The position numbers were made by a program, and so were the translations under genes. From Saprospiraceae bacterium (GTDB lineage Bacteria > Bacteroidota > Bacteroidia > Chitinophagales > Saprospiraceae), in assembly GCA_007125435.1 (NCBI GenBank), contig SLDF01000149.1, forward strand, positions 1 to 24,222: DNA of 24,222 bases, given 5' to 3'. The notes under the pieces were generated by a model. That model had not been told where the DNA came from, ran no database searches, and saw only the letters and a list, made by a program, of their open reading frames with translations. Positions 8,738-15,830 of the stretch are shown here, piece after piece (the stretch's first letter is position 1; each line of letters begins with the position of its first letter).

Positions 8738-8893
8738 CGGCCGGCAAGGAAACCTCACTCGATATGCATCATATCCTGGTCCTCGTCTAAGCTTAATGCT
8801 GATAACGCAATAGTGTCGTCTATCAACTGGTCGTACCATGGAGAAAGCGCAGGTGCGAGCTGAGAAAGTGGCATGATCAAAACTTGAGACTTT

Positions 8894-11743
8894 TTGTTAC
8901 ATAGTGAAAATCTGGATATATTGGAATACATACATATAAAAGGGGCGAGGGCAAATAACCTTAAAAACATTGAGATAAAGCTCCCCAAAGACAACCTGAT
9001 CGTGGTAAGTGGTGTGTCAGGAAGTGGTAAATCGACTATTACGATGGATACACTCTATGCTGAGGGACAGCGACGATATGTCGAAAGCCTATCCTCATAT
9101 GCCAGGCAGTTCATGGATCGCATGAAGAAGCCTGAGGTGGACTTCATAAAAGGTATTTGCCCTGCCATCGCTGTGGAGCAAAAGGTAAGCACTAGTAATG
9201 CGAGAAGTACAGTCGGAACACTGACTGAGATATATGACTTGTTTAGACTATTGTTTGCCAGAGTAGGAAAGACTATTAGCCCTGTGTCCGGTAATGAAGT
9301 TGTGAAGCACCAGGTCACTGATGTGGTCAATCATATCGGAGGCCTGGAGGAAGGTGCGAGATGCTATCTCTATATTCCATTGCAAAAACACTACCCCGAC
9401 CGATTGCTTGCTCAGGAGCTTAGCTTATTGGTACAAAAAGGTTATACCAGATTATTGTACGATGGAGGTCTCATTGACATTCAAGATCATCTGGATGAGC
9501 GCGGGCGTGAGCTCAATAGAAAACTAAAGACAGTCGATGATGCAGAATATCGGATATTGATAGATCGGTTTATTGTAAAATCTGATGATGAAGAACTGAT
9601 AAAACGAGTGGCGGATTCTGTACAGACAGCATTTGACGAGAGTTTTGGTTCGTGCATTGTTTCATTAGAGGGGGAGGAGGTGGCCTTCAATAATAGATTT
9701 GAACTAGATGGCATAGAGTTTATAGAACCGGCACCTCAACTATTCAACTACAACAACCCTTTCGGGGCTTGTCCGGTTTGTGAAGGATATGGTAAGGTCA
9801 TCGGTATTGACGAAGAAAAGGTCATTCCCGATCCTGAATTATCTGTATATGATGGCACCGTATCTCCATGGAAAGGTGAAATGGCATCTGTGTGGCAAAA
9901 GCAATTTATCAGATTGGCAGCCAAGCTTGATTTTCCGGTACATAGGTCATATAGACACCTTACCCAGGAAGAAAAAGACCTGCTTTGGAATGGAAATCAT
10001 GAGATCAGCGGTATTAATCAATACTTCGAAGCGCTGGAAGAAAAATCCTACAAGATACAGAATAGGGTCATCATGGCCAGATATCGAGGTCGCACCACTT
10101 GTCATACCTGTAAAGGAGGACGCCTCAGAAAAGAAGCCATGTATGTCAAAATTCAAGGCCACACTATAGCTGATCTGGTCAATCTCTCTATCAAGGATTT
10201 AATGACGTTTTTTGAGGAGCTGAAGTTTTCTGAACACGATACGCAAATCGCTTCTCGTATACTTGTCGAGATTACGAATCGACTGGGCATTATGAATGAA
10301 ATCGGGCTTGGCTATTTACACCTTGATCGTCTGTCATCAACACTTAGTGGTGGTGAAATACAGCGTATCAACCTGACCCGTACCCTCGGCAGCAATCTGA
10401 CCAGCTCCCTTTATGTGCTGGATGAGCCTTCTATCGGATTGCACCCTAGAGATACCATCAAGCTGGTCAATGTCCTGCAAAAGCTCAAGAGCCTGGGCAA
10501 TACAGTCGTAGTAGTGGAGCATGAAGAAGATATCATAAGACAAGCTGATTATCTGCTAGACATGGGGCCACTTGCAGGAAGCCATGGTGGAGAGGTCGTC
10601 TATGCCGGTAACTTCAGAGAGGCTGATCCCGAGAAGAATCCATCTAGCCTCACCGTGCAATACCTTCATCATAAGAAACTCATTGCAACACCTAAGCACA
10701 GGCGTAAGGTTACTAATAAAATCTTAGTGCAAGGAGCAAGGCAGCACAACCTCAAGGATATAGATGTCACGCTTCCACTTAATGCACTGACCGTTATTAC
10801 TGGTGTCTCCGGCTCTGGTAAGAGTACACTTGTGGACGACGTCATTGTGCCCGCTATTCAACTGGAAATTGGCCAATTCAGTGGAAGGCATCCCGGCACA
10901 TTGAAATCTATTGGTGGAGATGTCCAGAGTGTCAACATGGTAGAGATGATAGGTCAGTCGCCGATAGGTCGATCCAGTCGCTCCAATCCGGTGACCTATG
11001 TCAAGGCCTTCGATGGTATCAGGGACTTATTCAGCAAGCAGCAATTGTCTCGTATCAGAGGTTACAAGCCTTCTCGATTCTCCTTCAATGTCGAAGGTGG
11101 AAGGTGTGAAACCTGTAAAGGCGACGGCGAAATCCTCGTCGAAATGCAATTCCTTGCTGATGTCCAGCTGACATGTGAAGACTGCCAGGGCCAGCGCTTC
11201 AAAAAGGAAATACTGGAAGTCGAGTATAAAGGCAAAAATATCTTTGATGTCCTGAATATGAGTATAGAAGATGCTTTGAAATTCTTTAAGGATAGAAATG
11301 ATATATATTTTAAGCTAAAGCCATTGGACGATGTAGGGTTGGGCTATGTAAAGCTCGGACAATCCTCGTCGACACTGTCGGGTGGCGAAGCTCAGCGTGT
11401 CAAGCTGGCATCTTATCTGTCTCACTCCGGTACGACCGATAAGATTCTTTTTGTCTTTGATGAGCCGACCACTGGTCTTCACTTTCAGGATGTGGAAAAA
11501 CTACTAGCTGCTTTCAATCAGTTAATAGAGCAAGGCCATACAGTCGTTGTCGTAGAGCATCATCTCGATGTGGTCAAGAGCGCCGATTGGGTGATAGATC
11601 TTGGCCCGGAAGCAGGACTAGAGGGCGGTAATTTAGTCTTCGAAGGCAAGCCGGAAGACCTCGTTCATTGTGAAGCATCTTACACCGGTAAGTACCTTAG
11701 AGAAAAATGGGAGTCAGAGGGTGTGGAGTATTTAAAAATATAA
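8894..11743 (+). CDS. uvrA: Excinuclease ABC subunit A (DNA damage recognition ATPase)
   Basis: A 949-residue protein (normal is about 940) that dimerises, scans DNA for bulky lesions and loads UvrB in nucleotide excision repair. Two ABC ATPase halves are complete: Walker A GVSGSGKST at 40-48 and again near 636; signatures STLSGGEIQR (near 484) and STLSGGEAQR (near 827); Walker B LDEPSIGLHP (near 509) and FDEPTTGLHF (near 855). Zinc-binding CxxC pairs appear near 291 (CPVC), 401 (CHTC), 737 (CETC) and 757 (CEDC). RMKKPEVD and GICPAIAVEQK mark a subtype that, from memory, occurs as a second UvrA in many Bacteroidota. There is no usable ATG: the first in-frame ATG falls after Walker A, so TTG at 8894 (or TTG at 8921) must serve, and a TGA lies in frame at 8885-8887. 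Confidence 0.93.
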   Translation: MLHSENLDILEYIHIKGARANNLKNIEIKLPKDNLIVVSGVSGSGKSTITMDTLYAEGQRRYVESLSSYARQFMDRMKKPEVDFIKGICPAIAVEQKVSTSNARSTVGTLTEIYDLFRLLFARVGKTISPVSGNEVVKHQVTDVVNHIGGLEEGARCYLYIPLQKHYPDRLLAQELSLLVQKGYTRLLYDGGLIDIQDHLDERGRELNRKLKTVDDAEYRILIDRFIVKSDDEELIKRVADSVQTAFDESFGSCIVSLEGEEVAFNNRFELDGIEFIEPAPQLFNYNNPFGACPVCEGYGKVIGIDEEKVIPDPELSVYDGTVSPWKGEMASVWQKQFIRLAAKLDFPVHRSYRHLTQEEKDLLWNGNHEISGINQYFEALEEKSYKIQNRVIMARYRGRTTCHTCKGGRLRKEAMYVKIQGHTIADLVNLSIKDLMTFFEELKFSEHDTQIASRILVEITNRLGIMNEIGLGYLHLDRLSSTLSGGEIQRINLTRTLGSNLTSSLYVLDEPSIGLHPRDTIKLVNVLQKLKSLGNTVVVVEHEEDIIRQADYLLDMGPLAGSHGGEVVYAGNFREADPEKNPSSLTVQYLHHKKLIATPKHRRKVTNKILVQGARQHNLKDIDVTLPLNALTVITGVSGSGKSTLVDDVIVPAIQLEIGQFSGRHPGTLKSIGGDVQSVNMVEMIGQSPIGRSSRSNPVTYVKAFDGIRDLFSKQQLSRIRGYKPSRFSFNVEGGRCETCKGDGEILVEMQFLADVQLTCEDCQGQRFKKEILEVEYKGKNIFDVLNMSIEDALKFFKDRNDIYFKLKPLDDVGLGYVKLGQSSSTLSGGEAQRVKLASYLSHSGTTDKILFVFDEPTTGLHFQDVEKLLAAFNQLIEQGHTVVVVEHHLDVVKSADWVIDLGPEAGLEGGNLVFEGKPEDLVHCEASYTGKYLREKWESEGVEYLKI

Positions 11744-11770
11744 ATGCAACAATGTTACATTTAAACAAAG

Positions 11771-11813
11771 AAAACGATTACATTTGCCACAGAAAGTTGT
11801 AATCGGCGTTTTC
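11771..11813 (+). terminator. Hairpin after uvrA, possible terminator or operator
   Basis: CGATTACA (11775-11782) and TGTAATCG (11798-11805) are perfect 8-base inverted arms with a 15-base loop, and GTTTT follows shortly after. It lies 31 bases past the uvrA stop. The left arm overlaps the -7-like box TACATTTG (11779-11786), so it may instead be a control site of the ZIP transporter. Confidence 0.45.
11779..11786 (+). promoter_or_regulatory. Candidate -7 promoter box of the ZIP operon (TACATTTG)
   Basis: TACATTTG fits TAnnTTTG fully. It lies 129 bases before the transporter start and is preceded at 11752-11760 by the palindrome ATGTTACAT. A second, weaker box GACATTTG at 11881-11888 is closer to the gene. 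Confidence 0.4.
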
Positions 11814-11914
11814 CTATGATTTTCGCAGCTTATTTCTAATTTTATTCAACGGGGGTAATCAAAAATCCGATTAAAAGTCAGACATTTGCAGCCTCAAAAT
11901 CGAAATGTCAATAG

Positions 11915-12682
11915 ATGAGTGTTTTTCACTTTGTATCATTTGTAGTTGTTGTCTTTTGTGCAGGTTACTTATCGACAGTAATTAAGAAAAACAATAAGTC
12001 CGTACTCAAAATGTTGCTATCCTTCACCGGAGCATTTATTTTGGGCATTACTTTTATGCATTTGATGCCTGTTGCCTATTCAGGAAGTTCACTAAGTGCA
12101 GCTATATTTATATTGACTGGTTTTTTCATTCAGCTTTTATTGGAATATTTATCTAAAGGGGTCGAGCATGGTCACATGCACAATCATAAGGACAATAAGA
12201 ATAGTTATGCACTGCAAGTTTTACTCGGTTTATCTTTGCACTCTTTGATCGAGGGTTTTCCGTTGTCAGAAGGATTTGAGCATATGGCTCACGATCACTT
12301 ACATGACCATGGTCACGATCATCATCACCATCATCATACGAGTCAGGCCCAATTGTTTTGGGGTATAGTAGCTCATCATGTCCCTGCTGCCTTTGCTTTA
12401 GGGACATTATTTGTGACTGAGGGATTTAGGAGGGTGTATTTAATTTTGGCCCTACTGATTTTTGCACTGATGACTCCTGCGGGTGCTTATACAGCCAGTT
12501 TGTTCACTTGGACACCTGAAGGCTATCGCATTTTGATATGCATTGTTATTGGTGCATTTTTACACATTTCTACGACTATTTTATTCGAAGTCGACGGAGA
12601 AGGGCATCATCATGTTTCGTATAAGAGAATTATTGCTATATTAGTGGGTCTGTTATTAGCAGTGGTGACATCAATGCACTAG
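11915..12682 (+). CDS. ZIP-family divalent metal transporter
   Basis: A 255-residue inner-membrane protein with about eight hydrophobic segments. ZIP transporters move zinc or related divalent metals into the cytoplasm. The binuclear metal site motifs are visible: HSLIEG in TM4 (His109, Glu113) and HHVPAA in TM5 (His154, His155, Pro157). Between them lies a histidine-rich loop (HDHLHDHGHDHHHHHH), and another short one (EHGHMHNH) follows TM3, typical of metal-sensing cytoplasmic loops. Length suits a bacterial ZIP. Two small envelope protein genes follow at 33 and 21 bases and are likely co-transcribed. Metal specificity cannot be read from the sequence; zinc is the usual substrate. Confidence 0.9.
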   Translation: MSVFHFVSFVVVVFCAGYLSTVIKKNNKSVLKMLLSFTGAFILGITFMHLMPVAYSGSSLSAAIFILTGFFIQLLLEYLSKGVEHGHMHNHKDNKNSYALQVLLGLSLHSLIEGFPLSEGFEHMAHDHLHDHGHDHHHHHHTSQAQLFWGIVAHHVPAAFALGTLFVTEGFRRVYLILALLIFALMTPAGAYTASLFTWTPEGYRILICIVIGAFLHISTTILFEVDGEGHHHVSYKRIIAILVGLLLAVVTSMH

Positions 12683-12715
12683 TTGATTAACTTTTTTTTA
12701 TTCAAATCATGACCT

Positions 12716-13021
12716 ATGAAAGCACTTTTGCTTAGATTTTCCATTGTATTTCTTATGGCGTCCTTCTTGTCGTCATGTATGGTGACGAAGACCAGTGTGG
12801 GGCAATATCAGGAACAATCCGGTAGTACCTATACCTATGCATCAGGTAAACAGTTGTGGATTTTTTGGGGTCTTATCCCTCTTGGCCGTACCAGTGTCAA
12901 TACCCCTGCAGATGGCAACTGTCAAGTGACGACCAGATACACATTTACTGATTTTTTGATTACAATTCTGACAGGCGGTTTTTTGCAGAGTTACACCATC
13001 AGGATTGAGGCAAAGCGATGA
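12716..13021 (+). CDS. Small Bor-like lipoprotein
   Basis: A 101-residue protein with a lipoprotein signal: charged start, hydrophobic stretch and lipobox LSSC with Cys21 as the lipidated residue, so it should be membrane-anchored. The rest (W-x-F-W-G-L-I-P near 50, a Cys near 68, then V-T-T-x-Y-T-F-T-D-F-L and L-T-G-G) resembles the Bor/Iss lipoprotein family pattern of a conserved Cys followed by a TF-x-x-L-L-x-x-T segment. The family call rests on pattern memory only and is moderate. Bor in lambda lysogens gives serum resistance, but that role should not be assumed here. It sits 33 bases after the ZIP gene and 21 before the next one. Confidence 0.6.
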   Translation: MKALLLRFSIVFLMASFLSSCMVTKTSVGQYQEQSGSTYTYASGKQLWIFWGLIPLGRTSVNTPADGNCQVTTRYTFTDFLITILTGGFLQSYTIRIEAKR

Positions 13022-13042
13022 CTTTGATATAAGCCATAAGCT

Positions 13043-13687
13043 ATGAACAATTCAATACATTTCTGTCCTCTTTTTTGTATTCTGATAATGCTCCTATGTG
13101 GACAAGCTATGAGTGCCCAGGAAAAAGCATTTACAGCATATGGCGATCAGGTATGGTTACATGATGATGGTACCTGGACATATGGAGATGATAATAGGGA
13201 TTCATTCGATATTAATGAGACTTTATTTGTAAAATCTGACGAAGCGGATTTTATGTATGAAAGTCAAGTTTTCAATCTAGGCATTTGGATGGATACGTTA
13301 CTTTGGGAAGTTAATGATGACACCATCAATGAGTTTGCTGAGTACGAGTGGTACTGCCCATCAGCTGATCTATATGGCATGCTGATCTCCGAAGATGTAG
13401 AGTTTCCGCTAGAGTCATTTCCGATCATTGCTATAGAAAATGCTCAGGGCGCTATTCCAGATATTCGCATCATTTTTAAGGAGATCAGGACTGTCAATGA
13501 TACCAAAGTCTTATACATGAGGTTAAGGGGCACCTACGAGCAGATTCCTGTACAGTATGAAGGATATTACTTTTCCAATCCGATTGGCTCAGCACAGTTG
13601 ATCATTTATTCTTCAGAGCAATTAATGGACAAGCATTCTGATGTCGTTAAGCGTTTTTTGAATGGCATAGTGGAGCTGCCCCGTTAG
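13043..13687 (+). CDS. Secreted protein of unknown function with DGTWTY motif
   Basis: A 214-residue protein with a signal peptide (hydrophobic 9-20, cleavage around Ala25-Gln26), so probably periplasmic or surface-exposed. Just after the cleavage site, VWLHDDGTWTYGDD matches a motif seen at the N-terminus of several small secreted proteins of unknown function, where it probably forms an SH3-like strand pair. The remainder is acidic and rich in aromatic residues with predicted beta strands; no catalytic motif is recognised. It is the third gene of the closely spaced set after the ZIP transporter, and its stop codon lies inside a hairpin shared with the convergent SPFH gene. Confidence 0.7.
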   Translation: MNNSIHFCPLFCILIMLLCGQAMSAQEKAFTAYGDQVWLHDDGTWTYGDDNRDSFDINETLFVKSDEADFMYESQVFNLGIWMDTLLWEVNDDTINEFAEYEWYCPSADLYGMLISEDVEFPLESFPIIAIENAQGAIPDIRIIFKEIRTVNDTKVLYMRLRGTYEQIPVQYEGYYFSNPIGSAQLIIYSSEQLMDKHSDVVKRFLNGIVELPR

Positions 13688-13697
13688 AGACAGCTCC
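13672..13697. terminator. Hairpin between convergent genes
   Basis: GGAGCTG (13672-13678) and CAGCTCC (13691-13697) are perfect 7-base arms around a 12-base loop that contains the stop codon of the upstream gene. No T-run follows on either strand, so it is a weak or Rho-type stop at best. Confidence 0.35.
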
Positions 13698-13710
13698 ATA
13701 GTTGAGATGT

Positions 13711-14586
13711 TTATAAGTTGTCAGGCAAACTTAGGAAAGGGGTCTTCCCATCAGTTATGATTAATTTACTATTTTCAGAGTTTGATAGGCTTCTGAATGC
13801 CTCTATTTGGTTATTACGGATCACCTGCTCGGTCAGACTCTGAGAGAGCTGTCTATTGGCTTCAGCTTGAGCATTGGCTGTTATCTTAATAGCGTTAGCT
13901 TTACCCTCTGCCTCCAGTTCGGCAACTCGCTTACTGCCTTCAGCTCTTGCGATTTTTGCTTGCTGTTGCCCGGTAGCAGCTATAAGTATGCGCTCAGCCT
14001 CCATGCTTTCTTTTTGCTTGATAAATTCCATGCGCTGTGCTTCTTGCTCAGCTCTCATCTTCTCCTCTATGGCAACACTTAGATCTCTAGGTAAGATGAT
14101 TGACTTAAGAAGTACCTTCTCTACGATGAAGCCTTTTGGTCCCAGTATGTCCATCATATTTTCTTGTATTGTAGCCTCTATAGTGGATCGCTCGCCGCTG
14201 TGCATATCCTTGGCGTAGTATTGTGCACTGACATCGGCTGCTGCAGAGCGCAGCACAGGCAAGATGATGATCTCCTCGTAAGACATCCCTATTTCGTCAA
14301 ATACTTGTGGTGCTAATCTCTTGTTGATCCTGTAAAGTATGGACACTTCGGAATCAATAGTTAGACCTTCTCGACTTGGTAGAGGGAGTTTGACTTCTTT
14401 ATTGACAAGATTTGTAGGTAGGACAAATACGACTGAACTCAATGGGTTGTAAAATCTGGCACCCTGATCTAGTGGCGTAGGATTGACCTTTCCGAGGGTT
14501 CGCTTGACCCCGACTTCGCCTTGTTTGATAATCATGCAACTCGACATGAGACATAGAATTAGCGGAAATAACATTATTCTAATCAT
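13711..14586 (-). CDS. SPFH/prohibitin-family membrane protein
   Basis: A 291-residue protein with an N-terminal hydrophobic anchor (residues 3-17) ending in a lipobox-like MSSC, then a Band-7/SPFH domain (about 20-190: QGEVGVKRTLGKV, GLTIDSEVSILYRI, and GFIVEKVLLKSIILP). A long charged coiled coil follows (about 185-270: EEKMRAEQEAQRM, GSKRVAELEAEGKA). These proteins form large ring-like assemblies that scaffold membrane complexes or modulate FtsH-type proteases. Whether the N-terminus is lipidated or a plain transmembrane anchor is unclear. The gene is convergent to the ZIP set and appears single, with its own promoter box at 14620-14627. The stomatin/HflK-HflC subfamily cannot be fixed. 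Confidence 0.88.
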   Translation of the reverse strand: MIRIMLFPLILCLMSSCMIIKQGEVGVKRTLGKVNPTPLDQGARFYNPLSSVVFVLPTNLVNKEVKLPLPSREGLTIDSEVSILYRINKRLAPQVFDEIGMSYEEIIILPVLRSAAADVSAQYYAKDMHSGERSTIEATIQENMMDILGPKGFIVEKVLLKSIILPRDLSVAIEEKMRAEQEAQRMEFIKQKESMEAERILIAATGQQQAKIARAEGSKRVAELEAEGKANAIKITANAQAEANRQLSQSLTEQVIRNNQIEAFRSLSNSENSKLIITDGKTPFLSLPDNL

Positions 14587-14619
14587 AGCTTTATTTTTTT
14601 AGTGTTTATGATTGACTTT

Positions 14620-14627
14620 CAAATATA
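14620..14627 (-). promoter_or_regulatory. Candidate -7 promoter box of the SPFH gene (TATATTTG)
   Basis: Read on the minus strand this is TATATTTG, an exact TAnnTTTG match, 34 bases before the SPFH start codon. No clear TTTG is seen at -33. Confidence 0.5.
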
Positions 14628-14815
14628 TAAAGCTAAATTTATACTTTGTGTTGTCTATCAATTCGTTAATTGAAGTTGTATTTATGTTAAAAAGATTGAA
14701 TAATATGTCTTTGGACGGATAAGTGATCAGTAAAATGAAGATATAGCGGAATAATATTTGTATTAAGGTTGTACTGTTTATTCCTAACTCTATTTTGGGG
14801 GCATTTCATTTTGTC

Positions 14816-14952
14816 GCTTTGGGCATCACCCTCCTCCTGTCGTCGTCGGGTCGCTATGCTTCACAGCTCCCTAAACGGTCGGCCCGGCTTCCACATTCGT
14901 TCCATCCGGTCTGGCTCCCTAAGGGTCGCCACTGTTGCGCAGCGCTGATGCA
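14816..14952 (+). repeat. Dispersed repeat family 1, copy C
   Basis: It starts GCTTTGGGCATCACCC, continues CTCCTCCTGTCGTCGTCGGG and ends GCTGATGCA. The first 45 bases are almost identical to copies A and B; the middle has diverged (CGGCCCGGCTTCC region). Similarity to fragment D extends upstream into GCATTTCATTTT (about 14800-14812). Confidence 0.75.
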
Positions 14953-15013
14953 TGACCAGAAAAAAAGACATTTTGAAATACACCCTTCTATTTTTGAGAT
15001 GTGTTTGATATTT

Positions 15014-15050
15014 AACCCTCATTACGAATTTCCAATGCATAAAATGGGTA
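15014..15050 (+). repeat. Short dispersed repeat, family 2, copy 2
   Basis: AACCCTCATTACGAATTTCC followed by AATGCATAAAATGGGTA. This is the fullest version of the repeat and serves as reference for the other copies. Confidence 0.65.
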
Positions 15051-15146
15051 CTAATCCCTCACACGCGGGAGAGAGTTTTTAGCTGCGAGTTTCAAGCTAC
15101 AAGCTATTAGCTATTAGCTGGTAGTTAGAAGTGTTATGTTTCCTCT

Positions 15147-15248
15147 TGCATTCGGCAAACGCCTTACTCCGGCTGTTTAGGCAAGCATTCGGCTACCGCA
15201 TCCGTTGGCTGTTTATGCTACGAGCACTCCATGCTCTTCGCTGTTTAG
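15147..15248 (+). repeat. Imperfect three-unit tandem repeat
   Basis: Three successive units of about 32-36 bases end in CGGCTGTTTAG (15170-15180), TGGCTGTTTAT (15206-15216) and TCGCTGTTTAG (15238-15248). Units 1 and 2 share GCATTCGGC near their starts. No coding frame runs through them. Confidence 0.5.
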
Positions 15249-15660
15249 ACTAGAAGAATACTGTATGGACACTTTCAAGTATTAATGGACATTTCTTTAC
15301 ACCACTTGAAATATTCCAAGACAACAATCCCGATAACCAAGGCTAATCAACACGACGTAAAAGCAACCAATTCAACACCTAAACTCATCCTGAAAGTTCT
15401 CTGTCTACATCTAAGAGTCCCTAAAGTGAGTTGGAGCTTAGAGAATTTTGAATTAAACGACTTGTGAAGATGAAGCATAGTCCCAATCTAGATGACTGAT
15501 GAAGAAAGAAGTGTAAATTAAAAATATCAAGTAGAGCAGCGGTCTAGCCTTTGGGGGGTGCATCTAGCTTAGCCTGTCTTCGTAAGTGTTTTTTTGAAGA
15601 TATGGCTCAAAAGAGTAAGGCTTGGGACTATTAAGTTGGCTGTTTTTAGGCTCTAAATAG

Positions 15661-15700
15661 TGGCCCTCTGACGACAATAGGAGGTTGATGGCCAAAGCAA
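15661..15700 (-). repeat. Dispersed repeat family 1, truncated copy D
   Basis: On the minus strand it reads TTGCTTTGGCCATCAACC followed by TCCTATTGTCGTC, a diverged match to the first 40 bases of copies A-C. Its upstream flank (15701-15715) also matches that of copy C. It points opposite to copy C. Confidence 0.55.
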
Positions 15701-15830
15701 AAAAATGAAATGCACCCTCTTGTGATCAGGGTTCACTGAATCAGAGGCAGTCTGTAAAGTTAAATTAGCGATAGGTCAACTTTAAGATGTTTTGCTTGTT
15801 AAAAAAAATCAATAAAAGTTATAAACAATT

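Larger units (their letters stand above)
8340..8893. other. Intergenic stretch with repeat copy B and the uvrA promoter
   Basis: This 554-base gap holds repeat copy B (8443-8582) and a good promoter for uvrA (8706-8737). A 39-codon minus-strand frame (8755-8874) is reported under findings because it is not clearly a gene. Confidence 0.6.
14587..15830. other. Gene-poor accessory stretch rich in repeats
   Basis: No credible protein gene was found in 1.2 kb. Short open frames at 14795-15082 and 15285-15467 overlap repeats or lack protein-like composition. It contains the SPFH promoter, repeat copies C and D in inverted orientation, a family-2 repeat, an AGCT-rich low-complexity run (about 15079-15130) and an imperfect tandem repeat (15147-15248). 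Confidence 0.6.

Noticed and set aside
14795..15082. 95-codon plus-strand open frame
   Set aside because: It runs through repeat copy C and a family-2 repeat, so it is an artefact of GC-rich repeat sequence.
15285..15467. 60-codon plus-strand open frame in the repeat-rich gap
   Set aside because: No recognisable motif, unlikely composition and no promoter or neighbour support.
15535..15600. tRNA-like phrase (GTAGAGCAGCGGTCTAGC)
   Set aside because: There is no acceptor stem, no T-loop GTTC motif and no foldable cloverleaf.
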